Shown: positions 45,544 through 58,612 of the stretch, piece after piece
Layout of the letters: each line of letters starts with the position of its first letter
How positions within the stretch are numbered: position 1 is the first letter of the stretch
Assembly (NCBI RefSeq): GCF_005239225.2
Contig: NC_133287.1
Location: 15,233,493-15,297,492 of the forward strand
From: Populus alba
Lineage: Eukaryota; Streptophyta; Magnoliopsida; Malpighiales; Salicaceae
Reading direction: 5' to 3'
Length of the DNA: 64,000 bases
Translations under genes and position numbers: made by a program
Notes under the pieces: generated by a model
Databases searched by the model: none
What the model was told of the DNA's origin: nothing
The model's input: only the letters and a program-made list of their open reading frames with translations

Positions 45544-48500
45544 GCCAAGCAGCACCGAGAGCAGAGGCTGGTTGCAGAGTTGTAGAGAGAGAGGAAACCA
45601 AAACCGAAAACGATACCGATACAAATAAACCAGAGAGGCTCCTAAGTTTTTTGTTTAAACCCCAGACCAGGAGTAAACCTTTTCCCAACCTATACCAGCT
45701 TAAAACAGGAACACAAAAACGAACCGAGAGGGAGTAGAGAGAATTTAAAAAAAAAACAGAGCACGGGTGAACTTTTCGGACGAGGGCAGAGGAAACAGAA
45801 GGCAGTTAGGAAGAGGTCGAAGGAGGAATTCTGGCTTACTATTGACGGGCGCCACCGCTGATCATCGCCTGACACGCTGACACTCCGACGAAGCAACCTG
45901 CAACAAGGTAAGCTTCCTCTGTTTTCTTCGTTCTTTAACTTTGGAGATTTCAGTGCATTTTGGCACGGTGCGAAGGTAATTAATTACCTTCCCACGGTGC
46001 CATGCACGCATGACGTTGGGTCATGCGTGTTGTAGCCCAGCCGGGTCACTGGCTTAGGCCAGTGACCGGGCTGGGCTGGCTGGGTCTAGCCCAGCCCATG
46101 TGGGCTGAGCTGGGCCCAGCCCAAAAAATAATAAAAAATAGGAAAATTTAGAAAAAATAGAAAAAATAAAAATAGGAGAAATAAAAAATAAAAAATATTT
46201 GTATGCATGAATAAAAATATTATAAACTTACTGGTTTATTCACCAACGCCAGAGTCGGGAATAAAATATTGGTTTGAGTTTATCTTATTTTTATTCGTTA
46301 TTTTTTTATTTAGCAAAAAACATATATGTGCATGTATAAAAAAAAAAAATTTTTTTTTTTTACTTATTTATTCACTGACGCCAGAGTCGGGAATAAAATA
46401 AAAACACTGATTTTATTTTATTTTATTTTTGTCCTTTTCTATTTAATTATATAAACAAAAATAAAAAAATATGTGAATGCGTAAATTTAGTTTATTCACT
46501 AGTTTTAGAGCCAGAATCTAAAAATATTAATCTAAATTTATTTTATTAACTACGTAATACTTACCAACGCCAGAGTTGGAATTATCCGTAGTTAAATATT
46601 CACTGGCGCCAGAGTCAGGAATATTGTGAATAAATCGTCAAAACATAAACCAATAAAAAATTAGCAATTTAAGACAAAAACAACAATGCAGTTTGCCTTA
46701 GGCAGAACGTTTAAGGGGTGATAATATCTTCCCTTTTACGTAACCAGTCCCGAACCATAGAATCTCTGTTGACCAGTTAGGGTTCCTAGTGACCATAATA
46801 CTAGGTGGCGACTCCTTAAACAAGACATTTTTTTCCTAAAAGAACCGGATGCCAGAAATCTGTTCTTTTTCCATAATTCAAGAGAATTATTTTTTGTGGT
46901 CGCCTCGATGTCGGGTGCGACAAAAAATATATAAAAAACTAAGATTTAAAAGTATTAGGTCTTTCTGTAAAGCTATACCCAAGAATCTTGGATTTGGCTA
47001 CAATGTCTGACTTAAGAGTAATATTTATAATATTAGTAATAATATTAAACTTGCATGATCCAAGTTTAAATGGGTTTGACTGCAATATCAAACTCAATAG
47101 TCTTGGATGTGGGTCTGGCTGCAAGGTTATATCATAAAAATGTAAAAATCAAATAGATTAAGTAAAAAAAAAAAACATATATATAAAAAAAAAACCAACA
47201 TGAAGAAAAAGAAAAAAAAATCTGAATTAACTGGGTTAACCCTTCAAACTAGGTTAACCCATCAAATATTGGACTCATGTCGTGAAAGTTTGATAACTAA
47301 ATAGAAAAAAAAATTGAGAGGTTAACCTAGAATTAACAGGCTAACCTGTTAAATTCAGGATCCGTGTCATGAAAGTTTGATAACTAAATAGAAGAAAATT
47401 AAACATTAACAAACTAAAATAAACAAAAACAATTGATTAAAAAGAAAAAAAAAACAAAAAGCATCGGTTTTCACTATGGACTGCACTCTACAGTCCACAG
47501 TCAATAGCATAAAAAAGGCAACAAAGCAAAAGGAAAAAAAAAAAAACTAACTGGGTTAAAAGAAAAAAAAAACTAATGAAGAAAAACAAAAAAAAAATCT
47601 AAATTAACTAGGTAACCTATCAAACCTGAGATCCGTGTCATGAAAGTCTAATAACTAAATAGAAAGAATTTTAATATCAACAAACTAAATTAAAAAATTT
47701 AGTTACAAAAGGAAAAACAAAGAAGAAAAAACCTATACAGAGAAAAAAACTAATGAAAAAAAAAGAAAAAAAATCTGAATTAACTGGGCTAACCTGTCAA
47801 ACATGAGATCTATGTCATGAAAGTCTTATAACTAAATAGAAAAAAAATTTAACATAAACAAACCAAATTTTTTTTTAAAAAATAAAAAGTAAAAAAAAAA
47901 CAAAATGCATAAACCTTTTCATTGTGGACTGCACTTGCATTTCAGAGTCAAAGACATAAAAACAACAAAAAAACAAAAAAGAAAAAAAAATTGAAAGCAC
48001 CAGTCGATAACTAAATAGAAAAAAATTTAATATTAATGAACTAAATTAAACAAAAAAATATTAATTAAAAAGAAAAAGAAAAGAAAAGAAAGCTATAATA
48101 AGAAAAAAACTAATGAAGAAAAAGGAAAAAAAAAAATCTAAATTAATTGGTTTAACCTTTCAAACCAAGTTAACCTATCAAACCGAGAATTTACATCATG
48201 AAAATTTGATAATTAAATAGAAAAAAAAAAATTGACGGGTTAACCCAGAATTAACTCGGTTAACCTGTCAAACTCGGGATATGTGTAATGAAAGTCTGAT
48301 AACTAAATAGAAAGAAATTTAACATTAACAAACTAAACTAAACGAAAAAAATTAATTAAAAAGAAAAAAAGAACTCTGGGTTACCTTGTCAAACCAAGTT
48401 AACTCGTTAAACCCGAGATTTGTGTTATGAAAGTTTGATAACTAAATAAAAAAAATTTTAGTATTAAAAAAAAAACAAAAAAAAAATGGATGGGTTAACC

Positions 48501-49367
48501 TAGAATTAACTTGGTTAACCCATAAAACCTGAGATATGTGTTATGAAAGTCTGATAACTAAATAGAAAAAAATTTAATATTAAGAAACTAAACTAAACAA
48601 AAAAAATTAATGAAAAAGAAAAAAACATAAAAAAAACCTCGGGTTAACTCGCAAACTAGATTAACTCGTTAAACCCGAGATCCGTGTCATGAAAATCTGA
48701 TAACTAAATCAAAAAAAAATTTAACATTAACAAAAAAAAATAAAAATGGACGGGTTAGCCTAGAATTAACTGGGTTAACCCGTGAAACCTGAGATATGTA
48801 TCATAAAATTCTGATAACTAAATAGAAAGAAATTTAACATTAACAAACTAAAGTAAACAAAAAAAAATTAATTAAAAAAAAAAAATCTTGGTTAACTCGT
48901 GAAATCAAGTTAACCTATTAAACACGGGATCAATGTCATGAAAGTTTGATAACTAAATGAAAAAAATTAACATTAACAAACTAAATTAAAAAAAATTATT
49001 AAAAGAAAAAATACAAAGAAAGAAGAAAACAAAATTGAAAGGCACAGAAAAAAAATGAAAAAAAATATAGCTCAAAAACCAGGAAAAAAAAGAGAAAAAA
49101 ACAAAAAAAAAATACAACTCAGCCTTTTTTTGTGAATAAAATTGTTTTTTTAAAGAAAAAAATAGCTCAAAAAATAGGAAAAAAAAAAAAAGAAAGTTAC
49201 AATTTAGCCTTTCACCTGGATTGCTACAGTGAAAACTGATGTCTTTTAGTATATTTTTTTCTAATTTCTAATTCTAATAATAATAATAATTATAATAATA
49301 ATAATTTAATTGAACTTGATAGATACATCTCCTTCCTATGCACGCTTCTTCCCTTCTCTTCCGTCTT

Positions 49368-49374
49368 TATAAAT
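49368..49374 (+). promoter_or_regulatory. TATA box of the CHFR-like gene
   Basis: TATAAAT in 'ccgtctttataaattatg', with a CT-rich stretch just before it, about 110 bp upstream of the ATG at 49478. Transcription would start near 49400, giving a leader of about 75 nt. Confidence 0.6.
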
Positions 49375-49477
49375 TATGAAAATCAAAATTCCAAACCCAG
49401 AAATCAAATTCTTCCAAAGACACAAACTTTACTCATTCTTTTGAGTTACAAATAAAACCCTTTAAAGAAAGCAATCA

Positions 49478-52400
49478 ATGGAATTTGGTGAATGCTCTTC
49501 TGGTTCGAATTCCTCCTCCTCCAATGAAGTCTGGGCCAAACTTGGTATTTTCCTCATCGTTATTTCTACAGTTTTAGTGTTGTTTCATATGTTATCCTTT
49601 GTTTGTTTATAGAAACTTTTTTTAGTGAATTTTAGTGTTGAAGCTGACATTTTTTTGGAAGTTAAATTGAATTGAGAGAAAACCAGATGGGGAAATTTAA
49701 CAAAGAAAGAAACTTTCTTGGGTTTGGGTTTTTAATTCATCGCTGCATTCTACTTTTTTTTTTTGGAAGTTCAATTTAATGCTTCTGTTAATGTATTTGT
49801 GCTTGCGTGTTTGTGGAGGGATTGTTACTGTTCTTAAGTGTTTTTCTTGAATGCGAGTGAATATGATCGTAGTGCGAGTACATTGGAATTAGAAAGTAGG
49901 GAGCCTTTTTTAACATAAATCATGAATGATAAAAAGAAACCCTTTTGGTTAATTCAATACTTTTTGTTATGAACAGTAGCCTTTTCGTGATTAACATTGT
50001 ATGAAATACTATAGAGTTCCCATTTTGAATTGAGGTTCTTTAGAAGTTTGAACTGCCAATACTGGAGCCTTAGACTTGTTCAATTATATAAATGATAGCA
50101 TTTTCATCGCATCTCCAATTTGTAGACAATTCTGGTTGATAATGTGGATGCTGAGAATCATATGCGTTCTTTTCTTATTGAAAAGGCTACATTCAATCAT
50201 TTGCAACACAAACTTTTAAAGCAAAGAGAATAAACTACAGGGTTTGACAACAAACTTTTCTGATTTGGGATTTTGAAAATTAATTGATTTATTCTTTGTT
50301 GCAGTACCATCTGACTCAAGATATTCTGATGTTGAGATAAGGTCAAATGAGATGGTAATCTGCTCAGAGATTACATCTTCTTCTCTTGAGAAGCATGAAT
50401 GGTGCAAAATAACAAGGAATTCAGATCAAAGTTCTGCTATGATGCAAAATAAGAGGTGATTTGTATTTACTAGTTAAAACTTATATTTATTTTCTGATAT
50501 CATGAATAAATTGATTTTATTTATAGAGATTGATATAATTTAGTAATAACCCACCTGAGAATCTAAAACATGAATTTCTATACTATTGACTGAATTACCA
50601 GACAATTCATTAAATCACAGGCAAACGGTTGTCTTCTTGTAGGAGACAAAGAGCTGCTTTACTGATCCGAGCATTGTTTTTTAATTGCAGATATTCTTAA
50701 GCCAATTATAGAGTTAAGCTCATTGTCTTTGTTGAGTTATTACTAACATTCTGTCTTTAGTACCATAGTTAAGTCCATTAAGGCTGGTGATATGACTTTT
50801 GGCCCTATCGATTAGCAAATCATTTTTCCATTATCCAAAAGACAATCAATTTATTGGAGTAACTGTGGTGATAGGAGATTTTGAATGCTAGTTTCTGAAT
50901 GATGAATCATATCACTCATAACTATTGACTGATACATGCATCTTTTAGTTGATCAGGGATTCTCAAATTCTGTCGCTTTGGTTGTTGTCTGTTGTTTCTG
51001 ATACAGCTCGAATACAATACTTGTTGATGAGGCCACTGTCCAAAATGAAGATGATGTAGTGATAAATTGCGGAAGTGAAATTATTCCTGGCCCTGCCAGA
51101 GAAGGTCAGAAGTTTTTTACATTGTTTTAATTTTATTATTTCTTCTTTACAATAATTTACTTGAATAGATCCTGCAGCCAATAAAAAATGTTTTTACTCA
51201 TATTGTCAATTTATCTGGAGCTAAGTTTCAGAAAACACAGCAACTTCAATTGCTTGTCTGTACTTTTGTTTAACCTCATTTGGGTATTATTGTTTTTATT
51301 TTGATGGTAACTGGAACAGCCCTCCCAGCATTGTATTCCACATTTGTTTAAAAAAGAATTAGAGATAAGTTTAGTTTCTTCCATATGGTCACATTATAAT
51401 GTGATTTGATCTCTGTTTCCTCTAGCGACAACATTATCTTGATGATTTTTTATGGGATGCATAAATTTACTTGGTATAATTGACAATTGGATAGGTTTCA
51501 GATGCACTTCCAATTGGGATATTTAATCATCTGGGGCTGAGTTTTGTTGAGAATATGCTTCTGGAATGCAATTGTTTCCCATTTGATACTAACTATCTCT
51601 TATAAAATGGCTTTTTTATTTGTTACATCTCTAGGATATTTGAGCTACAGATTTAAACTAATGCCTCGAGAGTCTTTCACAAGATGGTTAAAGGTGAATG
51701 ATTAATCATATTTGGAATCTTTAAATTTCTTCTGGTGTGCCATTGCCAACCACAAGTGTGCTGATGTTCTTTGGTTTTGTTTTTTCTCCACCAGGTCAGT
51801 ATAGATGCTGAGCATGCAAAATGCAGCATTTGCTTAAGCGTATGGCATGATGTTGTTACTGTTGCTCCTTGTCTTCATAACTTCTGGTTTGTGATTTATT
51901 TTATGGCTTCTTTTTAGTAGAATAGAATTGTACTTTCAACTTGTTGATTTATAATCTACTTGTCCTATGCAACTCAGCAATGGATGCTTTTCAGAATGGC
52001 TGAGGAGATCGCAAGAAAGGCATGCAAGTGTGCTCTGTCCTCAGTGTAGAGCAGTAGTACAGTTTGTTGGTAGAAACCACTTTCTGCATAGTATAGAGGA
52101 GGTGATATACCTTAAGTTTTACTCAATTCCTTGGCGAACATTTTACATCTCTGTGCAAGCCATTTTATGTGCCTGTATGGATTGAGACATGTATTCCCCT
52201 TTGTTTGTCTATTTCCCTTTTGTTTGAAGGTGGTAGATTAACTTATTTGTTTTAGGCTGCCTTAGCATCATATTTTGCAATTACTTGAAATATATAAAAC
52301 TTTTCTTATTGATTTTCTTTCACATTTGTCAGAATATCTGCTATATAATTTGTTTTATAGTTTCATTGCCTAATGTTAGTGCTAATGCTGCATTAATTTG

Positions 52401-55400
52401 TTTATAATTCTGCTATTCTACTTGTCTGTGATTCTGGATGATGATTATGGTTACCTGATATAATTGCATTAACTGAAAGAATGCCAATAACATAGATAAC
52501 ATAAAAATTGAGTGTAAGTCAAAGCATTACTGCTTAGAGGATTTAATTTCTTGTGCAAGTTCATGTATATATACTCTTATTTTCTTAATTTTGTACACTG
52601 ATATATCATCATTTAAAATTTATTGATTGCGTCTTGCAATTTTTAGCCAATGGTGCAAACTCTTAACCCTTCATACTTGGATCTTCATTTCATGCCTGTT
52701 TTCTGATACATGTTTGAGAGTTTAAAATTTCAAGGGCATGCCCCTTTCTTTTTATAGCATGCTCAAGGTTGATGGATATTACTTTTAACTGTAATAGTAA
52801 CAAAGTTGCTGATTGTTCTTTTTTTAGGATGTATTGCAAGCCGATTCTTCACTAAAGCGGTCAGATGAAGAAATAATTCTTTTGGATTCCTATGCATCAA
52901 TAAAATCAAATCTTGTAAGTAATTTTATGTCTGAAGCTATGATACTTGATACAAGTATATGAAATGTTGATGTCATGTCTGGGATTGAATTACGAGAGAC
53001 GAATACATGTCATATATCTCATATACGATTGAGACATGCAATGCTTAGTTGCATGCTTGCCTCAAACTTTATCTGTCCTGAAAATGATTTCTAACCAAAT
53101 ATTACTGATTAATTGAGATAATGGATGCTTAGTAATATTTATTTTTGTAATACACATCACAAATAGTTTTTTCTCGTATCTTCAATTGATAGATTTCCAT
53201 TTCCATTGCAGCATCTTTTGTGGTTATTTCAAATTGTTGGGACACTATTTGTTTGTCTTTGGTCTGCATATCTTCTGTATATAGAATGGTGCTTTTAACT
53301 AGTTAACTTAAGTTCTGACGAGTATCAGATCATTACAGTTTTTTAACTTCTGATGCACATTAGATCATTCAAACTGGAAAAAAGCGTCGTCGAAAGAGGC
53401 CACACTCAATTTTGGATACTGAAAATGAAGTTGCAGATTTCCCATGTCCTCAATGTGGTAATAGTTTTAATTTCTCTTACAATTACTTGTTTATAAATCA
53501 CATCATTTTTCTGGAATATAATCGCTTGACAATACTGGAACCCTTGGAAGGAAAATAGCGTGTTCCATTCTTAAAGAAGAAAAATATGAGCCAATTTCTG
53601 GCGCACAACTTGTTGTGGGTTTGATATTTTATAATGGTGTTCCATACACACAACTGCTGAAGCTTGGATCTTCATGTAGATCAATCTATCAAAGATCATT
53701 CCTTATGTGTGTGATATCATGGTCATGGTCATTTTGATATCATTCTCAACTTCTTCTCCATTGTGTTCTAGATAATTTGTGCCGGGTTCCTTCCAAATGG
53801 TCCATTTTACTAATCTGTTATGAGAATTTAGACAGAGTCTCCATAGGGTTCTTGAACATGGGAAGAAAAACCCTAGGTAAAACTAAAGCTCCGTTGTTTT
53901 CACATCTGAGTTTGTTACATTCTACTGAATTGAAACCAACTGACACAAGATGGTGATGGGTGTTGATATTTATGCTAGTGTGACAATGATGCGACTGTCA
54001 TGAGTAGTGGTGTAGCCACCTTGATATTCTTGTTCTTGTTCCTTTTTCATGGATGTGTTAAACGTGCTCACAAACAGGAATATAATCAGCTGTGGGAGTC
54101 TAAATGAAAAAGTTAGCTTCCATACTAAATGAATGGTGCTTGGAGCTTCTTGTACAACAAAAACTTACTTTTCTATCTTTAATTTTTGACAGAATTCTAT
54201 GTTGCATATGAGATGCTAGTGCTGCTAATCAAAGAGCAGAAAAATAGTTTCAGTTAGAAATTTTATTCATCATTGTTTTTCTTTTTCTTTGTTTAATTTG
54301 ACTTTGGTGCTTTTTACATAATCTTATGCATGTTTTCAATCTTGAGAGCAGTCAATCATGTGAACTTTAAATAACTGGTTATAAGAATGTTAGCCTTGGA
54401 TGTGTTTCTAATATGCAGTCCTTTTGTTTTGGATCCATTATTTATCTAATTGTTCAATAATACCAATCAGGTACTGAGTACAGTGGCTTCTACTGCAATC
54501 AGAATACAATTCACGTACAGTGCCAAGCCTGTGGAGGGATGATGCCTTCTCGAGCTGATATTGGAGTACCACAGCACTGTATGTGTCATGATTTGCCTTT
54601 GCTTCTTAATTATTCTTGGATGAAGTGTTGGGTTTACGGTTCTCTTATGTATTTTTCTAATTTAGGCCCTTTTTTCCATATTTTATGCTCATCAATCCTT
54701 TGAATAAAGTCTGTTAAAGTTGGTGTTGAAGCTACGAGAATGCTTCAAATTATTAATGAATTCTTAGGTTTACTTTTGAGTCTATAGATTTAATTTTGAG
54801 GAGAAATAATATTGGATCAGCACTTTTTTATCAACTGTGAACTTACTGAAAGTAGATATAATTCCTTTTTAATTCCTCCCTTCTTGCAGGTTTGGGATGT
54901 GATAGAGTATTTTGTGGTGCCTATTGGCATGCTCAAGGTGTTTCCAGCAGTGACACTCACTCTATTTGCAGCCATGAGAATTTTAAACCAGTATGTGCTC
55001 TCTTATTCGTAGTCTTTTCTAGTTGCAGTCCTTTCTAAACAGTTCTCACTTGCAATAGGATTGCTATCATGTGGACACCTCTCCCTGTATGTTTCTTTGA
55101 GAAGTGTCTTTTAATTTGTCAGTTTCTTATTTCTATTGGTCTAAACCCTTTCTATATAATTTTACTCCACCTGCATGGTATATTCCTAGCCCCTTAATTG
55201 TTTGTCTATCTCACAATCCCAGTTTCTCACATGTGTGTGTATATATATATATATACATATCTCTTACCTTTTAACTATTTTTTTTTTCATTTTTTAAAAA
55301 CTTTGGGCATTCACTTAATGCACCTGTCTCTAAATAGTTCACTAGTGTTCCTACCTTCTGCTACAGATGATGATGCTGTTGACTTCATCTATTACACCAG

Positions 55401-57012
55401 ATATGGAGTTTCTTGCAGAATTTTTTTTTTCTTGTGTGTATATCTTCTCTTTACTATTCAACATTTCTTGCCTCTTCTGGCAAACAAATGTTCTTTCTTC
55501 TAGATTATTTGAGCACTTATTTTTATTTAATCTGATTTGATTTGTGATTCGATTTCGTTTCCATGATCCTTATTTACTCTTTCTTTAAATGCCTGGCCTT
55601 AGTTGTTCTATGGAAACCATGATAATTTCAAAGTTTTATTGTGATTTCTCCATAACAATAAGATGCCTTTTCTTCTGGAGGCATCAGGTTTGTGAACATT
55701 TTAGGCTTTGTATGCTTTTGTTAATATTCCATAATCTTGTGCTTTGCAGATCTCAGAGCATGCTGTCTCTAGGATTCCATTTTTGGCACATGAAAAAAAC
55801 CGGCATGAACAGGATGTATGAATTTCTCTTTTCCAAAATGTATGAACTTTACAAAGTTCGATAAGAGTGACTCACTTTTTTTGTTTTATAGATCACAGAA
55901 ATGTGTATTGGACAGATGGGAAAAACACTGCAGGATGTTATTTCAGATTGGATTGGGAAGTTGAACAACAGAGAAATTGGTGTGTTGGTTGATTCTTTAC
56001 CCCAACTTAATAGTTAAAAAAACTGAGTTTGTAAGGTCCCAAATTCAGTTACCCTTGTGTAAGGTTTTTTTTGGAAGGGGATGCAACAACATACATAAAT
56101 ATCTTTAGTGGTACTGTTAATTTGAAATAAAATTCTGGAGTATTTTGGAATGTATCTTGTACTTCATGTTCCATGAAACTGTTATGGTTATTTTAGGACA
56201 AAGGTTGGAAATGGGTAATGATGTGTTGTCTCTGTTGCAGAAAGAAAGGATTTTCTGTGTGTTTTCAAGCTAAAATGTCACTAGAATTTTAATTTTGGTT
56301 GGTTTTTTAACTCTTGCTGCAGATCGAACTAGGATGCCACTGAATCATGCTGAGATGATAACTGTTGGAACCCATGTTTGCAAGTAAGGACTCACCTTTT
56401 ATTTTCTCACATGGAGGATTTGATGTGGAATTAGTTAGTACTTAAATTCATGAAACATTAATTAAATTACTGTGTAGTGACAAAAACTCCGCTGTCTTCC
56501 AAGAGGTGGAATTAGATAGTGCTAAAATTTCATGGTGATGTGATCATTTGACAAGTTTTGAATTGATATAATCTTTATGAACAATTTTTAACGTGGATTC
56601 CTCCCTAAACCTGCTTAAACAACTGTAAGGTTAATTATCGTGGTTGTGGCTGTTATTGCTGTTCTTTACTTTAATCGTAAATGTTAAATGTTTTGGTTTA
56701 TTTCTGAATGCAGTGATTGTTATGACAAATTGATCTCCTTTCTGCTGTACTGGTTCCGGATTTCACTGCCTAAATATGTAAGTATATAGTATTAAGCAGT
56801 GTATAAACTTGTGGCCTACGAATATTTTTCAATTTTCGAGTTTTAGAAACTGTGCTGTGTTTGTGTTTGCATCATCACAGCTCCTTCCGCCAGAAGCAGC
56901 TAACAGGGAAGATTGCTGGTATGGTTATGCCTGCCGGACACAGCACCATAATGAAGACCATGCGCGTAAAAGAAATCATGTTTGCCGCCCTACTAGGGGT
57001 AATCATGCATAA
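49478..57012 (+). CDS. CHFR: CHFR-type E3 ubiquitin ligase (FHA-like, RING, PBZ), 15 exons, 463 aa
   Basis: Exons 49478-49544, 50305-50455, 51007-51104, 51635-51693, 51795-51886, 51978-52101, 52828-52914, 53364-53457, 54471-54578, 54890-54990, 55750-55815, 55892-55979, 56323-56383, 56714-56777 and 56881-57012 join in frame (1392 nt, stop TAA) with GT-AG introns. Residues 18-122 read as an FHA-like phosphopeptide module. The RING is C135, C138, C151, H153, C156, C159, C176, C179 (C3HC4). A basic stretch GKKRRRKRP (231-239) may be a nuclear signal. Cys pairs around 254-310 match the Cys-rich region of CHFR. The C terminus has C432, C438, H447, H453, a PAR-binding zinc finger. CHFR is a mitotic checkpoint ubiquitin ligase in animals; the plant role is less known. 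The family call is secure. Confidence 0.92.
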
Positions 57013-57310
57013 TGAGCAGCTAGACAATCTCTTCATGAATGCTGTCATGAAATTGTATGGTATAGTGGATATAGTTTCAAAAACAAAATTATTTTGTGAT
57101 CAAGAACTTTTTGCTTATGAGATATTCTAATTTTCACCAGTACTTTACCCTCGAAACATATTTTCAAGCAAGCCATCGCCCAGTTTCAGATCTAGTCCCG
57201 CTATCAATTATGAAGAAAAGATTGAAAATTGAATTTGGATACCATGTCCAAGACTGCTTTTGATGTCCTATTGATGACAAGGGTGGTTACAACAACATGT
57301 AGGGTTTTTA
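57013..57310 (+). other. 3' UTR of the CHFR-like gene
   Basis: Low-complexity-free, non-coding sequence following the stop, ending where the degenerate SINE begins. The poly(A) site is not identifiable with certainty. Confidence 0.35.
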
Positions 57311-57324
57311 TTAACTTAATTTTT

Positions 57325-57505
57325 TAACTTTGAGAGATGTAATTTAATCGGTCAAGTTTTAGATTTATTTCCTAGAGATTATTAGTTTGAGTCTCACAAA
57401 TCTCAGGGTTATTAGAGATTTATATGGTCGTTAATTTCAAGGTCTATAAAATTAGTCGAGATGCGTGTAAGCTAGCTCGGATGTTTATATTAATAATAAT
57501 AAAAT
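57325..57505 (+). mobile_element. Degenerate tRNA-derived SINE, second copy
   Basis: 'taatttaatcggtcaag' resembles a tRNA A box and 'gtttgagtctc' a B box. The later part 'agtcgagatgcgtgtaagct' then 'agctcggatg' parallels the 3' region of the SINE at 4077-4323 ('gtgcgcgcaagctggcccgg') with CG to TG/CA changes, the pattern expected from decay of methylated CpG. It ends in a TAA/A-rich tail ('taataataataaaata'). Confidence 0.6.
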
Positions 57506-57639
57506 ACTTAGTTTTTTATTCACAACTTTCTCTTTATATACCTAAACATGAAGCTGAAATTTATGCCAAGTGCATTTATCATCCCTTTACCTTGCTTGGC
57601 TGGTTCCTTTTGATAAGACTTGGATTGGAGAGTTAGATT

Positions 57640-58275
57640 TAGGGAATGTTGTCTAGTTTGATAAGATTTGGTTAAAATTATATTTTATTTTGATTATAGT
57701 TTTGAAAATATTTGATTAATTAATATATATTATTGTATTATATAAGTTTTACTAGAAACTTTTTATTAACAAACCTTAAGTGTTTTTAAATTTATAAAAG
57801 TTATCACAATATCAAACAATGTTTGATAATGTGATAATTTTTGTTTTTTATGTGTTTTAAAAGTGTATTTTATTTGAAAAATATCAAATTAATTTTTGTG
57901 TTTTTTTTTGATCCGTTAATGGTATACAAAAATTGAAATAATTATTTTAATTTATTTTTTAAATAAAAAATATTTTAAAAAACACTTGATGCACTGAAAT
58001 GCTAAATGCATGTTTTACATATGTTTTGATAGTGTATGAAAGTTGGTTAAGGAATGTCATTAACATGTCCACATAATTATTATGTTTTGGTAATCTAGGA
58101 TTATTGTTATTGTAAAAGTGTTTGAGATATTATTTTTTAATTTCATGTTTTTTTATATGATTTTTATATTTTTATTAAAATTATTTAAAAAACATCTATA
58201 AATTTGATATTCAATGCTATTAGTTCAATCATATTTAAAAAAAAAATACTTCTAAACACAATTCAAATATCTTAA
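57640..58275. repeat. Dispersed AT-rich repeat copies
   Basis: 'tttgattatagttttgaaaa' at about 57691 matches the wording at about 10086 ('aattatagttttgaaaatgt'), and 57830-58020 follows the family at 1618. These two repeat families lie adjacent at both places. Confidence 0.45.
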
Positions 58276-58385
58276 TAACAAAGCCCCGGATCAAAGCAAA
58301 ACTACACACCTTCATTTCATTGTAAAAAAAATTGCTGATAATAAACACCAAGAAAAACTAAGAATTTTGACAGTCTTGTCTGTAT

Positions 58386-58387
58386 TT

Positions 58388-58431
<44 letters not shown>

Positions 58432-58612
58432 TGATTAATATGGTGTTTAGGTCAGATTGTATGTACCTCAACTAATTCCATAGATCCTGAAGTTAACGAT
58501 CATGTAAATTCCAGTGGCTATCATAATAGCAACAACATAGCTTAAACTTGATATCATAGAAAATAAACTTTTTGATTTCAAGCAATTACAACTAACTACC
58601 TACTAAATGGTT

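Larger units (their letters stand above)
44643..46922 (+). mobile_element. Solo LTR (2280 bp) of a large-LTR retrotransposon family
   Basis: Begins TGTCATAACC and ends GGGTGCGACA (TGTC...GACA), bounded on both sides by AAAAA, and the Helitron sequence continues across it. This makes a solo LTR with a (low-complexity) 5-bp target duplication. Inside are five ~71-bp tandem units (44800-45170), a TATATAA box at 45537-45543 downstream of GC-richer promoter-like DNA, a perfect-type palindrome near 45960-46005, a GC-rich 'gcccagcc' hairpin region (46030-46120) and several 'cgccagagtcgggaataaaa' units (46230-46630). The wording 'aggtggcgactcc' near the end resembles large-LTR gypsy elements of the Tat/Ogre kind; the family name is inference. 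A second copy in opposite orientation starts at 62817. Confidence 0.85.
39620..49000 (-). repeat. Satellite-like repeat units inside the Helitron-like elements
   Basis: A unit of roughly 110-170 bp recurs more than 20 times: 'gggttaaccc', 'gtcaaacc(t/c)ggga', 'tccgtgtcatgaaagtttga', 'taactaaatagaaaaaaat', 'ttaacattaacaaactaaat', 'taattaaaaaga'. Units vary by A-run length and by loss of parts. The array is interrupted by the solo LTR at 44643-46922. The palindromic GGGTTAACCC in most units is conserved better than the A-rich part. Confidence 0.75.
44591..49252 (-). mobile_element. Helitron-like element C, split by a solo LTR
   Basis: The 3' end on the - strand is CTAG (44591-44594) preceded by hairpin 'gacccgcgcgatgccgcagg' (44601-44620). 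At 44643 it is interrupted by a 2280-bp solo LTR and resumes at 46923 with 'atatataaaaaactaag', matching element A at the equivalent place. The 350-bp module (46940-47130), repeat units and hairpin words (47466-47505) follow. The 5' end near 49252 reads 'ATACTAAAAGACATCAG' on the - strand. It ends about 115 bp upstream of the CHFR-like TATA box. Confidence 0.6.

Noticed and set aside
45489..45896. Possible small genes in GC-richer DNA
   Set aside because: The region is the promoter/leader part of a solo LTR and recurs in the second LTR copy.
39620..49000. Regularly spaced repeats resembling a CRISPR array
   Set aside because: Units are long, A-rich, irregular and diverged, lie in Helitron-like elements of a plant nuclear genome, and there are no cas genes.
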